From Gammaproteobacteria bacterium (lineage in GTDB: Bacteria; Pseudomonadota; Gammaproteobacteria; SZUA-152), in contig DROS01000101.1 in assembly GCA_011321815.1 (NCBI GenBank), positions 1-44,899 on the forward strand: a stretch of DNA of 44,899 nucleotides, in the 5' to 3' direction. Position 1 is the first letter of the stretch. Each line of letters opens with the position of its first letter. The notes beneath the pieces were generated by a model. That model was given only the letters and a program-made list of their open reading frames with translations. It did not search any database and was not told the DNA's origin. Below are positions 1-8,596 of this stretch, one piece after another. The translations under genes and the position numbers were made by a program.

Positions 1-1705
1 CTTCACCTTTGAGGGAGTACAGGCCTTTCTCATGGCCAATGCCTTTTTTGAGGCTGGCCTGGGCTTCTTCAATCAACCATTTGCTGATGACACCACCATC
101 CAGGGGTTTGGCGAGGACGGGCAGTATGTCCACTTCCACACCAAGACCAAAAAACGGGGCGGCGCTGATGCCGAAGTCGAAATCAATGGTGCGGTAGTGA
201 TCCCGGCCTTCGGCGAGTGCAGTTTTCAGGTTGAGTTTGAGATTGGGCCAGGTGACGGTGACTTTGGGGTTTTTGCCTTCGTCAAAGCGGCTGATAACGC
301 CGTCAACAAGGTGGGTGACGGCTTCAATTTGTTGGGTGGTACTTTCGACGGCCTTTTTAAATTGGCTGCTGAGTTCGAAAGTTTCGTTGTCCTGGGTGAG
401 TTTTATGTGGCCATCGATGTTGAAGCGTTTTTGGCTGAGCGCTTTTTTGTATGTGCCTTTGCTGTTTTCATTTTCTTCCAGGCTGTGCTGATCTTTGCCG
501 TAACCGAGGGCAATGTCCCAGTCCCAGACAACTTTGGGGTAGACGTTGAGTTGGATGCCTTTGCCGGCATCTTTGAGCTTGCTGTTGTCACAGGTGGCGC
601 CTGGGTAGATGGGGTAGGTTTTGGGTTTAATGCGAGGTAACCAGGCATATTTGACCGGGTTGCTGCGTATGTTGAGGGTTTCTGCGTAGACGTTGATTGT
701 GCTGGTTTTGCCTGGCTCTGTGTGATTTACCTGGATCATTTCACCGCCAATGCTGATGTGATTTGGGGTGTGGCCGGGGCAGATGTCGGTGATGTCTGAT
801 TCTATTGTGATGGTGTCGGCTTGTTTGCCTGCTTTGCTGCTGGCAACGATGTCGAGGCCGGGCATGTGTTTGGTGTCGGGATTGAGGGTGATGCTTTGGC
901 CATGCTGGCAGCTGACGGTGAGGCTGTTGCGCTGACAGCGTGGCGGAGCGTCGGTGTCTTGACGGGGAATGGTGGCAATAGCCGCTCCTGCTGCTTCGTT
1001 GCTTCCACGCAAATACGCGCTATCCGGCTCGTCATGCGGGCCGAGGCTTGGGGGCTGATCCGGCACGCTCTCAGTGGGCGCATTATCCATGTCACCATTC
1101 GGGCGCGGAGTTATCTGCGGTGGTTCGACGATAACCACAAGTTGATTCTCCAGCAAGGCCAGTGCCATTGCGGCTATTTCGGTGTCCGGGGGCTGGTTTT
1201 TGTTTGTGGCGGGGACATCCAGTGCAGCGGCAAGCCCGGTGCGCTGCGCGTCATCCATCTCCAGTTCTGTCAGGAAATTTATGGCTTGTTCTTTGTCGGT
1301 AAATATTTTGGCTTTGGATGCAGGCTCTACCAGCAATACGCTGGCGGGCGCCAGCTTGTAGCTTGTTCCTTTTGCTGTGGATATTACTGGCAACGGTTTT
1401 GGGGCTGAGGCTTCCCCATGTTGTTGATCCAGGTGTTTTATGGGGTAAAGTTTGAGTGTGCCCCGGATCAATAATTGACCAATACGCGCTTCTTCGCTCG
1501 CTCTGGCTTTAAAACCTGTGGCGGCGGTACGGGATAAAATTCGCTGCCAAAACCCCAGGGGAACACGCAGTCCTCGAACAAAGTGCTCAGCGAATATTGA
1601 GTCTGAAAATCGTTTTGCTTCCAGAAGATGGTTAACGGGTGTATCACCCCGCACATAAAGGCGGTAATGGCGTCGAAAACGATCCTGAATGATATTGGCG
1701 TGCAT
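1..1705 (-). CDS. Large hypothetical protein, 3' truncated by window edge (possible T6SS-associated protein)
   Basis: An uninterrupted frame of 568 codons runs off the left edge. The ATG at 1705 has an AAGGA-type ribosome binding site about 10 bases upstream and starts MHANIIQDRFRRHYRLYVRG. Residues ~190-260 are Pro/Asp-rich and linker-like. After that comes a Cys/His-containing beta-rich stretch (CQRNSLTVSCQHGQ, then ICPGHTPNHISIGGE) and a segment with Trp/Tyr/Pro-rich strands (YAWLPRIKPKTYPIYPG). The last ~150 visible residues include an amphipathic helix and the strand TVTWPNLKLNLKTA. There is no signal peptide or membrane span in the visible part. The Cys-His beta segment recalls proteins encoded beside VgrG/PAAR in type VI secretion islands; that is a memory-based resemblance and weak. 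Several plus-strand frames here are shadows of this gene. Confidence 0.55.
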   Translation of the reverse strand, partial: MHANIIQDRFRRHYRLYVRGDTPVNHLLEAKRFSDSIFAEHFVRGLRVPLGFWQRILSRTAATGFKARASEEARIGQLLIRGTLKLYPIKHLDQQHGEASAPKPLPVISTAKGTSYKLAPASVLLVEPASKAKIFTDKEQAINFLTELEMDDAQRTGLAAALDVPATNKNQPPDTEIAAMALALLENQLVVIVEPPQITPRPNGDMDNAPTESVPDQPPSLGPHDEPDSAYLRGSNEAAGAAIATIPRQDTDAPPRCQRNSLTVSCQHGQSITLNPDTKHMPGLDIVASSKAGKQADTITIESDITDICPGHTPNHISIGGEMIQVNHTEPGKTSTINVYAETLNIRSNPVKYAWLPRIKPKTYPIYPGATCDNSKLKDAGKGIQLNVYPKVVWDWDIALGYGKDQHSLEENENSKGTYKKALSQKRFNIDGHIKLTQDNETFELSSQFKKAVESTTQQIEAVTHLVDGVISRFDEGKNPKVTVTWPNLKLNLKTALAEGRDHYRTIDFDFGISAAPFFGLGVEVDILPVLAKPLDGGVISKWLIEEAQASLKKGIGHEKGLYSLKGE

Positions 1706-1992
1706 GCACGTATCTTTCCTTATTATCCGATGCCCGCAATATTAACCAATAATTGTATTAATCGCTAACATGGACTATGGACACTTGCGGCGGCATATCC
1801 TGCCAGGCTTCCGGCAGTCGGGGTGATAAGTTTTTTGAATATCCCGGCCCGGAACTAAACGCCCGGTAACGGTCTATACTGGGTGAAGTCCCTTTAATTC
1901 GGGCAAATTTTCTGTGCGGATGCGGTGTGAGTGTCAGGGGGGTGTTAACACCTCCTAACAACCCAACGCATGGCGCAGCTGCCGAGGTGATC

Positions 1993-2922
1993 ATGCCCCC
2001 TTTTCTCCGTTGGCCCCTTGTTGCATTAGCCCTCTTATTTATGATGCCGGTTCAGGCACTTAGTGTTTACGATGTAATTCAGCTCAGCCAGAAAAACTAC
2101 AGTGATCAAGATATTCAGGCCCTGATTCAGGCCACAAATTCCGCATTTAAATTGCAGGCAGAGGACGTTGTGCAGCTCAAGGAAATGGGGCTGGGTGAGC
2201 CGCTGATTCAGGCCATGTTGAAGGCCGCGCCCGTGGAGGCCGAGAATCATCCAGCCGCTTCTGTCATTGATGAGCAGACACATTCTGAACCCCCGGTACC
2301 TGTCGCTCAAAAAACCATTGCCGGGGGACGCTTTGATTTTGAGGCATTTCAGGAAGCTGAATCCGGTAGCCACCATCATAATGCAGTGATTTTGGCGGGG
2401 GTTCAGTTGCTGGTGTTGCGCGCCACTGGCGAGTTCACTTCAGTGGCAGCGCGCGCGGATGCCGTAGTGAAGCGACTGGAGCGGGCCGTGTCGATGGGCG
2501 CAGGAACTTTCCACGCAACGGCGGCCGGGGGAAATCATGCGGTGATGTTTTACGCGCGTTCTGCGGACAAACCCGTCAGTATTTTGCAGGTCTCGCACCG
2601 GGAGGCGCACGCTTATCAGAAGCGCAGCGGTCGCAAGGTGACGCCGGTATTGCTTGCCGCCTATTGGAGTGATTTGTTGTCCGACTATTGGTCTATTGCC
2701 ATCAATAAAACCGCGCCAAACCGGCTTGCGGATGTTCACGACGGTGAGGTGCTGACCGCTCTGCATCAGCAGTGGCAAACATCGCGTGAGACAACGTCGG
2801 CGCAACTAGCCGATGCCGCCCAGTTGTTACCACGCCGACAACAGCAACACTTGCTGCGTTTGGCGAGCACGGTACCGCACGACTTTTTGATTAACCGCAC
2901 GCATTTGGTGAAGCCGCCATGA
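1993..2922 (+). CDS. Exported hypothetical protein with N-terminal helical repeat module
   Basis: This encodes 309 residues. The start at 1993 is preferred over an in-frame ATG at 1927 because it is preceded by a GAGGTG ribosome binding site and opens a signal peptide (MPPFLRWPLVALALLF, cleavage after VQA). The mature N-terminus carries a short helical module (YDVIQLSQKNYSDQDIQALI, then FKLQAEDVVQLKEMGLGEPL). This pattern of valine-isoleucine helices followed by 'G-singly-spaced' turns is common in small bacterial lipoproteins, and it recurs in the next gene. The rest, about residues 120-309, resembles no family I can name. The stop overlaps the next start (ATGA at 2919), so the two are translationally coupled and probably act together in the envelope. 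Confidence 0.75.
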   Translation: MPPFLRWPLVALALLFMMPVQALSVYDVIQLSQKNYSDQDIQALIQATNSAFKLQAEDVVQLKEMGLGEPLIQAMLKAAPVEAENHPAASVIDEQTHSEPPVPVAQKTIAGGRFDFEAFQEAESGSHHHNAVILAGVQLLVLRATGEFTSVAARADAVVKRLERAVSMGAGTFHATAAGGNHAVMFYARSADKPVSILQVSHREAHAYQKRSGRKVTPVLLAAYWSDLLSDYWSIAINKTAPNRLADVHDGEVLTALHQQWQTSRETTSAQLADAAQLLPRRQQQHLLRLASTVPHDFLINRTHLVKPP

Positions 2923-3797
2923 AACATCAATCTCTCATCATTTCGTTTGCATTAATCCTGTTGTCTTTGACCCTGGTTGGCGCGGTGCAGGCCAATAACC
3001 AACAAGTCAGCTTTGATGACATTGTGTTACTGAATCAACGGGGTTTGTCGGAGCAGACCATTTTGTTATTTTTGCAGGGGCGCGAATTGGCGTTCACCCT
3101 GGATGCCAAGACCATTGATGGGCTGCTTTCCAAGGGGGTCAGCGAAGAGATAATCCGCTATTTATTGTCACAGACATCGGATGAAGACATCGTCGCAGAC
3201 ACTACCGTGGTCGTTGCTGCGCCCGTCTATCCACGGAGAGTTTACCCCAGCTACTATTACACACCGTATTTTTATGGCGCGTCTTTTGGTTTCGACAACT
3301 ACCCGCATAGCTGGTTTGGGTATTACGCCGGGGCGGGGTTACATCAGGCGAACGTGCATTACGGCGGGTATGTTTCACATGAGTTTTATCCCGGCAAACA
3401 CGTTAATCAATATGATCACAGCATCACACATGCCGTGCAACACGCTGGAGGTCACAACAGCGGTGTGACTCACGGGATAGCCGGGGGTCAGCATGGGTCA
3501 GGATTCTCCGACAACAACCATCCTGGCAGTGCCCGCCCACATGGCGGATCAACGGGCGGCAAACATGCGGTAGCGCACAACGGACAAAGTGCTGCTCATG
3601 GAGCAAACAGCTTGGGACACGCGGTGTCAGCAATTGGGAGGCCGCATGCCGGGAGTGGGAATGGGCCATCTCACGTGAGCGGTGGACATAGCAGGGGAAG
3701 CGGCGGACACAGTAGTGGCGGCAAGGGGCATTCCGGTGGTGGCGGTCATAGTGGTGGTTTTAGTGGAGGTGGACACGGCGGTGGGCGTGGCCATTAG
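2919..3797 (+). CDS. Exported protein with helical module and Gly/His/Ser-rich tail
   Basis: This encodes 292 residues with a signal peptide (MKHQSLIISFALILLSLTLV, cleavage near VQA-NN). Mature residues ~30-85 repeat the helical module of the upstream gene (FDDIVLLNQRGLSEQTILLF, then TLDAKTIDGLLSKGVSEEII). A Tyr/Pro-rich middle (YPSYYYTPYFYG) leads into a C-terminal ~130 residues dominated by His, Gly and Ser, ending in GGHSGG-type repeats. The His-rich tail could bind metal ions or be an extended, flexible surface segment; that is inference. It overlaps the upstream gene by four bases and forms a two-gene unit with it. No family name can be given. Confidence 0.75.
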   Translation: MKHQSLIISFALILLSLTLVGAVQANNQQVSFDDIVLLNQRGLSEQTILLFLQGRELAFTLDAKTIDGLLSKGVSEEIIRYLLSQTSDEDIVADTTVVVAAPVYPRRVYPSYYYTPYFYGASFGFDNYPHSWFGYYAGAGLHQANVHYGGYVSHEFYPGKHVNQYDHSITHAVQHAGGHNSGVTHGIAGGQHGSGFSDNNHPGSARPHGGSTGGKHAVAHNGQSAAHGANSLGHAVSAIGRPHAGSGNGPSHVSGGHSRGSGGHSSGGKGHSGGGGHSGGFSGGGHGGGRGH

Positions 3798-3867
3798 TAC
3801 GTTGCCCAGATAACCTCAACAGCCCCCAAGGCGTACGACAAAAAAACCGGATGAGCATGAAAAAAGG

Positions 3868-4455
3868 CTATTTTTCTGCGGCCAAACGCCGTTTGGCCGT
3901 GGCCACAATCCCGGTGTCTTCCACAGCCCGCCTGATTTCGTCAAAGTCCAGCACAAAGGGGCGGTTTGTATTTTCGCTGCCCAGGCCGCCAAACAGGCTT
4001 TTGGCTTTGCTCAATGCGCTACGGCAGGCCCGGTGGCCGGGCGTTTTTTTATTTTTCGGGCATGCAAAAGAACCATCTGTCCGGCTAAAAACCAATGGTT
4101 CAGTGCCAAAATACACGACGACATTAATACCATCCGTCCACAGCACTTCGCTGTCGGCAGGAACTTCGCGCACATTGCCTGCCGCCGGTTTGGCAAAGGC
4201 CTTTGCATCGAAGGAGTCATACAACACTTGCCAGCGCCCATTGGTTTTTTCAAGCAGGTAGGCATAACCAGAACCTGCAACCCCCACCGTTTCTGTAATA
4301 TTGTAAGCTGGGTTTGCGGTACTGGCGGTCACCGCAACATGAATACCGTTGGAATAATCCCGCAACCCGGTGGATTCGGTGGTCTTGCAGGCAGGTAATA
4401 ACAGAATGGCCAACAAGATGAAATACACCGGTTTTTTGAATGCCGGCCTCAACAT
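3868..4455 (-). CDS. Hypothetical lipoprotein downstream of ruvA
   Basis: This encodes 195 residues. A perfect AGGAGG ribosome binding site lies at 4461-4466, six bases before the ATG. The N-terminus is a lipoprotein signal (FILLAILLLPAC) with the acylated Cys near residue 23, followed by KTTE. The mature protein has a beta-rich middle (GSGYAYLLEKTNGRWQVLYD, then INVVVYFGTEPLVFSRTDG) and two Cys residues near SFACP and HRACRS that could form a disulfide. It follows ruvA by 33 bases on the same strand, in the position where ruvB is usually found. I do not recognise the family. Its own strong ribosome binding site argues for independent translation. Confidence 0.75.
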   Translation of the reverse strand: MLRPAFKKPVYFILLAILLLPACKTTESTGLRDYSNGIHVAVTASTANPAYNITETVGVAGSGYAYLLEKTNGRWQVLYDSFDAKAFAKPAAGNVREVPADSEVLWTDGINVVVYFGTEPLVFSRTDGSFACPKNKKTPGHRACRSALSKAKSLFGGLGSENTNRPFVLDFDEIRRAVEDTGIVATAKRRLAAEK

Positions 4456-4488
4456 AACGTCCTCCTGTCCTTGAACGAAGATTAAAAA

Positions 4489-5091
4489 TTATTGTGCCGC
4501 AGCCTTCAAAGCCAGGCGAATCAATTCCTCACTGGCCAGATTGTCATTTTCCAACTGGCCCACCATACGGCTTGCTTCCTGCGGTTTGTAACCCAGGGAC
4601 ACCAATGCGCTGATGGCGTCTTTCAGTGCATCACTGGCGGGCGTTATGCGGTTTGTAGAAGCCTCTGTTGTCAACACCACCCCCTGCCAGTCTTTGAGCC
4701 GGTCCTTCAATTCCACCACCAGACGCTCTGCGGTCTTTTTGCCGACACCCGGCAAACGGGTAAGCAAGGTTGAGTCGCCATTTTGCACACACCCTGCAAA
4801 CTCATCCGCAGACATGCCGGAGAGAATGGCCAGCGCCAGTTTGGGGCCAACACCGGAAATCTTGATCAGGGTGCGAAACAGCAGACGGTCCTGTTCACGC
4901 AGAAAACCGTACAATACATGGGCATCTTCGCGTACGGCAAGATGCGTGTGTAAAGTGATTTGGTCGCCCGTTTCGGGCAATTCATAAAACGTGGTCATGG
5001 GGGCGGAAATTTCGTAACCCACACCATTTACATCTAACAGTAATTGGGGGGGCTGTTTTTCCAACAGAATACCGTGCAATCGACCAATCAT
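4489..5091 (-). CDS. ruvA: Holliday junction branch migration protein RuvA
   Basis: RuvA binds the four-way junction as a tetramer and loads the RuvB helicase in recombinational repair. The 200 residues match the family length. The N-terminal OB-fold begins [20 protein letters not shown]. Two helix-hairpin-helix motifs follow ([15 protein letters not shown] and [16 protein letters not shown], residues ~80-130), and a C-terminal RuvB-binding domain contains [12 protein letters not shown]. It lies 28 bases downstream of ruvC in the same direction, as in other gammaproteobacteria. No ruvB follows; the next gene is an unrelated lipoprotein. Confidence 0.97.
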   Translation of the reverse strand: MIGRLHGILLEKQPPQLLLDVNGVGYEISAPMTTFYELPETGDQITLHTHLAVREDAHVLYGFLREQDRLLFRTLIKISGVGPKLALAILSGMSADEFAGCVQNGDSTLLTRLPGVGKKTAERLVVELKDRLKDWQGVVLTTEASTNRITPASDALKDAISALVSLGYKPQEASRMVGQLENDNLASEELIRLALKAAAQ

Positions 5092-5119
5092 ATTTTTTCC
5101 ATTTTTTTACAACACAGGG

Positions 5120-5632
5120 TTATTTTTTGTCTAGTTGTGCTTTAAGCGATGTTGCCAGTTGTTTTGAAACATGCCGGGTATTGCCATGACACAGCGCTGC
5201 CGCCAATGCATCTGCGGCATCGGCCTGCGGGTTTCCCGGCAGGTTAAGTAACACCCGCACCATATGCTGTACCTGTTCTTTGGCGGCGTTGCCTTTGCCC
5301 ACCACAGATTGTTTTATTTCAGCAGGAGTATACTCATGCACGGGCACATCACGGGTAACCACTGCGCAAATGGCCGCACCACGTGCCTGTCCCAATTTAA
5401 GGGCCGAATCCGCATTGCGATGCATAAACACTTTTTCGATGGACATTTCGTGGGGCTGATGAATCTGCACCAGCTCACTCACTCCTTCAAAAATCACTCC
5501 GAGGCGTTCAGCCCAGGTTTCACCCGTCACACGAATGAACCCGCTGGTGACGTAGCGTGCGCTGCGTCCATCGCTTTCAATGACACCAAAACCAGTGAAC
5601 CGTGAGCCGGGATCAATGCCAAGAATACGCAT
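5120..5632 (-). CDS. ruvC: Crossover junction endodeoxyribonuclease RuvC
   Basis: RuvC is the resolvase that cuts Holliday junctions symmetrically. The 170-residue product starts MRILGIDPGS, placing the first catalytic Asp at residue 7 as in E. coli. The catalytic Glu is in MSIEKVFMHRN and the C-terminal acidic pair is in PQADAADALAAAL. An alternative GTG start sits one codon upstream at 5635. No good ribosome binding site is visible before either start, so translation may depend on coupling with upstream yebC, which ends 54 bases away. It is the middle gene of a yebC-ruvC-ruvA run. Confidence 0.96.
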   Translation of the reverse strand: MRILGIDPGSRFTGFGVIESDGRSARYVTSGFIRVTGETWAERLGVIFEGVSELVQIHQPHEMSIEKVFMHRNADSALKLGQARGAAICAVVTRDVPVHEYTPAEIKQSVVGKGNAAKEQVQHMVRVLLNLPGNPQADAADALAAALCHGNTRHVSKQLATSLKAQLDKK

Positions 5633-5689
5633 CACTGTTAAGGAGAGAGAAAAGCGAAAAAATAAAAAAAGCGGAAACCGGTTCTCATT

Positions 5690-6439
5690 TTACCCTGCCA
5701 GTTTCTGCATCACTTCTTCAGAAAAATCAGCATTGGTAAACACATTTTGCACGTCATCGAGATCTTCCAGCATGTCAATGAGACGCATCACTTTTTCTGC
5801 ATCTTCCAGTTCCAGGTCCACCGAAGTGGCGGCCTGCTGGGTAATATCAGCGGTGTCGGGTGCGTAACCGGCAGCAATCATTGCCTCTTTTACCGACACC
5901 AGCTCTTCCCAAGGGGTAAGCACGTCAATGCTGCCATCATCGTTGGTAACGATATCATCAGCCCCTGCTTCCAGTGCAGCTTCCATAATGGCGTCTTCAT
6001 CCACCCCGGGGGCATAGCTGATAATGCCCACTTTGCTGAACAGGTACGCTACAGAACCATCAGTGCCCAGATTGCCTCCGCTTTTGGTGAAGGCATGGCG
6101 CACTTCTGAGACGGTGCGATTGCGGTTATCCGTAAGACAATCCACCATCACTGCCACCCCGCTGGGGCCATATCCCTCGTAACGAATCTCATCGTAATTT
6201 TCACCTTCACCAGCACCGGCACCCCGTTTAATGGCATTTTCCACGGTGTCCTTTTTCATGTTGGCACTCAGCGCTTTGGAAACCGCGTCACGCAGACGTG
6301 GATTGCTGTCTGAGTCCGGGCCACCTGTACGGGCCGCGACCACGATTTCACGAATCAGCTTGGTGAAAATTTTGCCACGCTTGGCATCCTGGGCGGCCTT
6401 GCGGTGTTTAATATTGGCCCATTTACTGTGTCCGGCCAT
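5690..6439 (-). CDS. yebC: YebC/PmpR family protein
   Basis: This encodes 249 residues beginning with the family signature [26 protein letters not shown] ribosome binding site precedes the ATG. Further conserved segments are [20 protein letters not shown] and [20 protein letters not shown]. Members are cytosolic proteins described both as transcriptional regulators (PmpR) and, more recently, as translation factors relieving stalling at proline stretches. Which applies here cannot be told from sequence. It is immediately upstream of ruvC, the classical gammaproteobacterial order. Confidence 0.96.
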   Translation of the reverse strand: MAGHSKWANIKHRKAAQDAKRGKIFTKLIREIVVAARTGGPDSDSNPRLRDAVSKALSANMKKDTVENAIKRGAGAGEGENYDEIRYEGYGPSGVAVMVDCLTDNRNRTVSEVRHAFTKSGGNLGTDGSVAYLFSKVGIISYAPGVDEDAIMEAALEAGADDIVTNDDGSIDVLTPWEELVSVKEAMIAAGYAPDTADITQQAATSVDLELEDAEKVMRLIDMLEDLDDVQNVFTNADFSEEVMQKLAG

Positions 6440-6516
6440 GATTACCTCGATTTGCAGTGATGAATGCCAGCTAGTTTACCACCACCATCAGGCACCGCGA
6501 AGGCCGATAATACCCA

Positions 6517-7407
6517 TCACTCACTGTCGTCGCTGGCCTTTGGAGGATGAATAACATCATTGATTGCAGAATAATCCATATCCGCCAATCCTTTGGCCAA
6601 GGCAATGGCCACTGTATCACGCACACCTTGCAGGCATGCCGCAGTGAGTCCGTGTTCATCCGCTGCATCCAGAAACAAGTCGGTATCTTTCAACAAATGA
6701 CGGGTGGGGAAATTGGGATTTGCGTAATCCCGCTCCAGCATACGCAACAGTTTTTTGTCGAACGTGGGGGCGTACAGGGCCGAATCACGCAACATGTCCA
6801 TGAACAGCTCAACACGCACACCTTCTTTCTGGATAAGCCCGAGGCTGAGACTGAAACTGGCAGTAAGCCCCGCAATGAGTTGATTAAATGCCAGTTTCAT
6901 CGCTGCGGCCTGACCCACCGGCCCCACATGCAACGGATTTTCACCAAATACCGACAACAGAGGCTGAAAGCGCTCAAACTGCGCCCGTGTCGCACCTACC
7001 ATTAACAACAGGCCGCCTTTTTTCGCCTCGGGAATACTCCCCAATACCGGTGCTTCCAGATACTCTGCGCCATGAGCGATAGCAGCATCTTCCAGTCCGC
7101 GACTGTGTGATGGACCAATCGTCGCCATTTGCAAAATGGTTTTTCCTTCCAGCAAACTGGCCCGCTCAGCAGGAAACAATACGTCCTGAATCGCACGCTG
7201 GTCCGCCAGCCAGGTAATAAGTATTTCGGCAGACCGCACTGCCTGTGCAGGTGCTTCTGCCACCAACGCGCCTTTAGCCAGTAGTGGTTCCAGTTTCTCC
7301 GGACTTCGATTCCATACCACCACTTTGTAACCGGCATCCAGCAAGCGCCCAGCGAGCGGCGCACCCATGAGACCAGTGCCAAACAGGGCAATTGTTTTCG
7401 CTTTCAT
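6517..7407 (-). CDS. NAD(P)-dependent beta-hydroxyacid dehydrogenase
   Basis: This encodes 296 residues of the 3-hydroxyisobutyrate/glyoxylate-reductase (GLYR) family. The N-terminal Rossmann fold has the glycine motif FGTGLMGAPLAGRLL (residues ~9-23) followed by the cofactor-selecting loop VWNRSPEKL. The Arg at that position fits NADPH. The substrate-binding loop is QMATIGPSHSR, and the catalytic Lys is about residue 171 in GQAAAMKLAFNQLIAG. Likely activity is reduction of small 2- or 3-oxo acids such as glyoxylate or succinic semialdehyde; the exact substrate is unresolved. It ends 77 bases before yebC on the same strand and may head that transcript. Confidence 0.88.
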   Translation of the reverse strand: MKAKTIALFGTGLMGAPLAGRLLDAGYKVVVWNRSPEKLEPLLAKGALVAEAPAQAVRSAEILITWLADQRAIQDVLFPAERASLLEGKTILQMATIGPSHSRGLEDAAIAHGAEYLEAPVLGSIPEAKKGGLLLMVGATRAQFERFQPLLSVFGENPLHVGPVGQAAAMKLAFNQLIAGLTASFSLSLGLIQKEGVRVELFMDMLRDSALYAPTFDKKLLRMLERDYANPNFPTRHLLKDTDLFLDAADEHGLTAACLQGVRDTVAIALAKGLADMDYSAINDVIHPPKASDDSE

Positions 7408-7716
7408 TTATTTTTCAGCCTTTGCCTGTTAACCCAGCCTCCCATTGTACTTTTTACAGACGTATTTTTTAACATGTCTGTTACCAAAGAAAGTTTCACG
7501 GTTTTTCTGAGGCTGGGTCATTATATTCGGCAGAATTGGGTAGACCGCAATAAAAGTATTGTAAAAAAACAGACGTGAACAACGTACTGCTATTAAAGAA
7601 ACGACGGGCGGCGAAACACTTAGGGGGCGCGCAATAACGTCCGTGTTTGACCATCAGGTTTAGCGGGTGATTTTTCGTTCTTCTTCTTGATTCTTTGATT
7701 CCCTCTTTTCGCTGAA
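7408..7716. other. Non-coding gap between dehydrogenase and lectin genes
   Basis: No convincing gene is present. The sequence holds two spaced inverted repeats: a perfect 10-bp pair (7432-7441 with 7509-7518) separated by 67 bases, and a 6-bp pair ACAGAC/GTCTGT (7456-7461 with 7476-7481). The first could close a long stem-loop and may be the edge of a degenerate mobile repeat. An 83-codon minus-strand frame covers much of it, but it lacks any recognisable feature and runs into the hairpin described next. Confidence 0.4.
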
Positions 7717-7745
7717 GCGGGGAAAGCAATAAATGCTTTCCCCGC
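7717..7745 (-). terminator. Perfect 12-bp hairpin after the lectin gene
   Basis: GCGGGGAAAGCA (7717-7728) pairs exactly with 7734-7745 around a five-base loop, starting six bases past the lectin stop codon. It is very GC-rich at the base. No clear U tract follows on the minus strand, so it may stabilise the mRNA 3' end or terminate inefficiently rather than be a classical intrinsic terminator. Confidence 0.6.
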
Positions 7746-7750
7746 AATCA

Positions 7751-8596
7751 TCAGGCGACAGCTTCAGTTTTTTCTTCCGTGGATGTGGCGGATAAGTTTA
7801 ACGCCCCCTTGAAACCAATCGGCCCCTCTCCGTTATAAGTCATTTCACCCGCCAGTGTTTGTCCATTGTCAGTGGACGTAACGTTAAGGGAAACAACGTT
7901 TTGACCGACACGGTAACCGAGAACCCATAGACCGCCAGGATGCCAGGGCGCACTGCTTCCACCCCACTGATTTTCCACTTGATAGTTGTTGCTGCTCGTC
8001 AACCGTCCTCGAAAACCGATAGGCCCTTCTCCGTTATAGGTCATTGTTCCCGTCAGGGTTTTTCCGCCGTCATCTGAACTGATATCAACAGCAACCACCT
8101 TCTGCTCAAGCCGAGCACCCAGCGCCCATTGACCACCCATGTGCCAAGGTTCGCTATTGCCGCCCCATTGGTTTTCAACCGAATACACATCCCCGGCCGA
8201 TAAACTCGCCGTAAAGCCGATAGGGCCTTCTCCGGCGTAGGTCATGGTCCCGGTAAATGTGTTACCGTTGTCGCTGGATTTAATGTTTAATGACACCACA
8301 TTCTGGCCTGTTCGGTAACCGATAATCCATTGACCGCCAGGATGCCAAGGGGCACTACTGCCACCCCACTGGTTTTCCACGCTGTAGTTGTTGGCGCCAT
8401 TGCGAGTGGCTCTAAAACCAATAGGGCCTTCCCCCTCGTAAGTCATTGTTCCAACCAACGTTTCTCCACCATCATACGACTCAACATTAAGCTCAACAAC
8501 GGCTTGTCCCGCCCGGCCACCAAGTATCCATTTTCCACCTTGATGCCAAGGGGCAGAGCTACCGCCCCACTGATTTTCAACCTGATATAAAGCCAT
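7751..8596 (-). CDS. OAA-family high-mannose lectin with four tandem repeats
   Basis: This encodes 281 residues. The start at 8596 (MALYQVENQWGGSSAPW) is chosen because an AGGAG site lies about 10 bases upstream and it matches the family N-terminus; a longer in-frame start at 8686 adds an unrelated leader. Four ~67-residue repeats each contain ENQWGG-S-PWH, a central Gly-Gln/Val strand and MTYxGEGPIGF. They begin at about residues 4, 71, 138 and 205. Oscillatoria agardhii agglutinin has two such repeats and the myxobacterial hemagglutinin MBHA has four; both fold as a 10-strand barrel per repeat pair and bind Man-alpha branched glycans. There is no signal peptide, as in those relatives, so export is by an unknown route or lysis. 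The short tail is SATSTEEKTEAVA. Repeat 3 differs most (NSEPWHMGG, LEQK). Confidence 0.95.
   Translation of the reverse strand: MALYQVENQWGGSSAPWHQGGKWILGGRAGQAVVELNVESYDGGETLVGTMTYEGEGPIGFRATRNGANNYSVENQWGGSSAPWHPGGQWIIGYRTGQNVVSLNIKSSDNGNTFTGTMTYAGEGPIGFTASLSAGDVYSVENQWGGNSEPWHMGGQWALGARLEQKVVAVDISSDDGGKTLTGTMTYNGEGPIGFRGRLTSSNNYQVENQWGGSSAPWHPGGLWVLGYRVGQNVVSLNVTSTDNGQTLAGEMTYNGEGPIGFKGALNLSATSTEEKTEAVA

Noticed and set aside
32-640. Plus-strand 202-codon frame at the left end
   Set aside because: It runs antisense to the 568-codon minus-strand frame, which has a ribosome binding site and better composition. The plus-strand product is strikingly Phe/Val/Ala-rich, as expected of a shadow.
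821-1408. Plus-strand 195-codon frame
   Set aside because: Also antisense to the same large minus-strand gene, with odd Cys/Gly/Tyr composition and no start signals.
7496-7747. Minus-strand 83-codon frame between dehydrogenase and lectin
   Set aside because: It starts inside the lectin terminal hairpin, shows no known motif or credible ribosome binding site, and has shadow-like composition.
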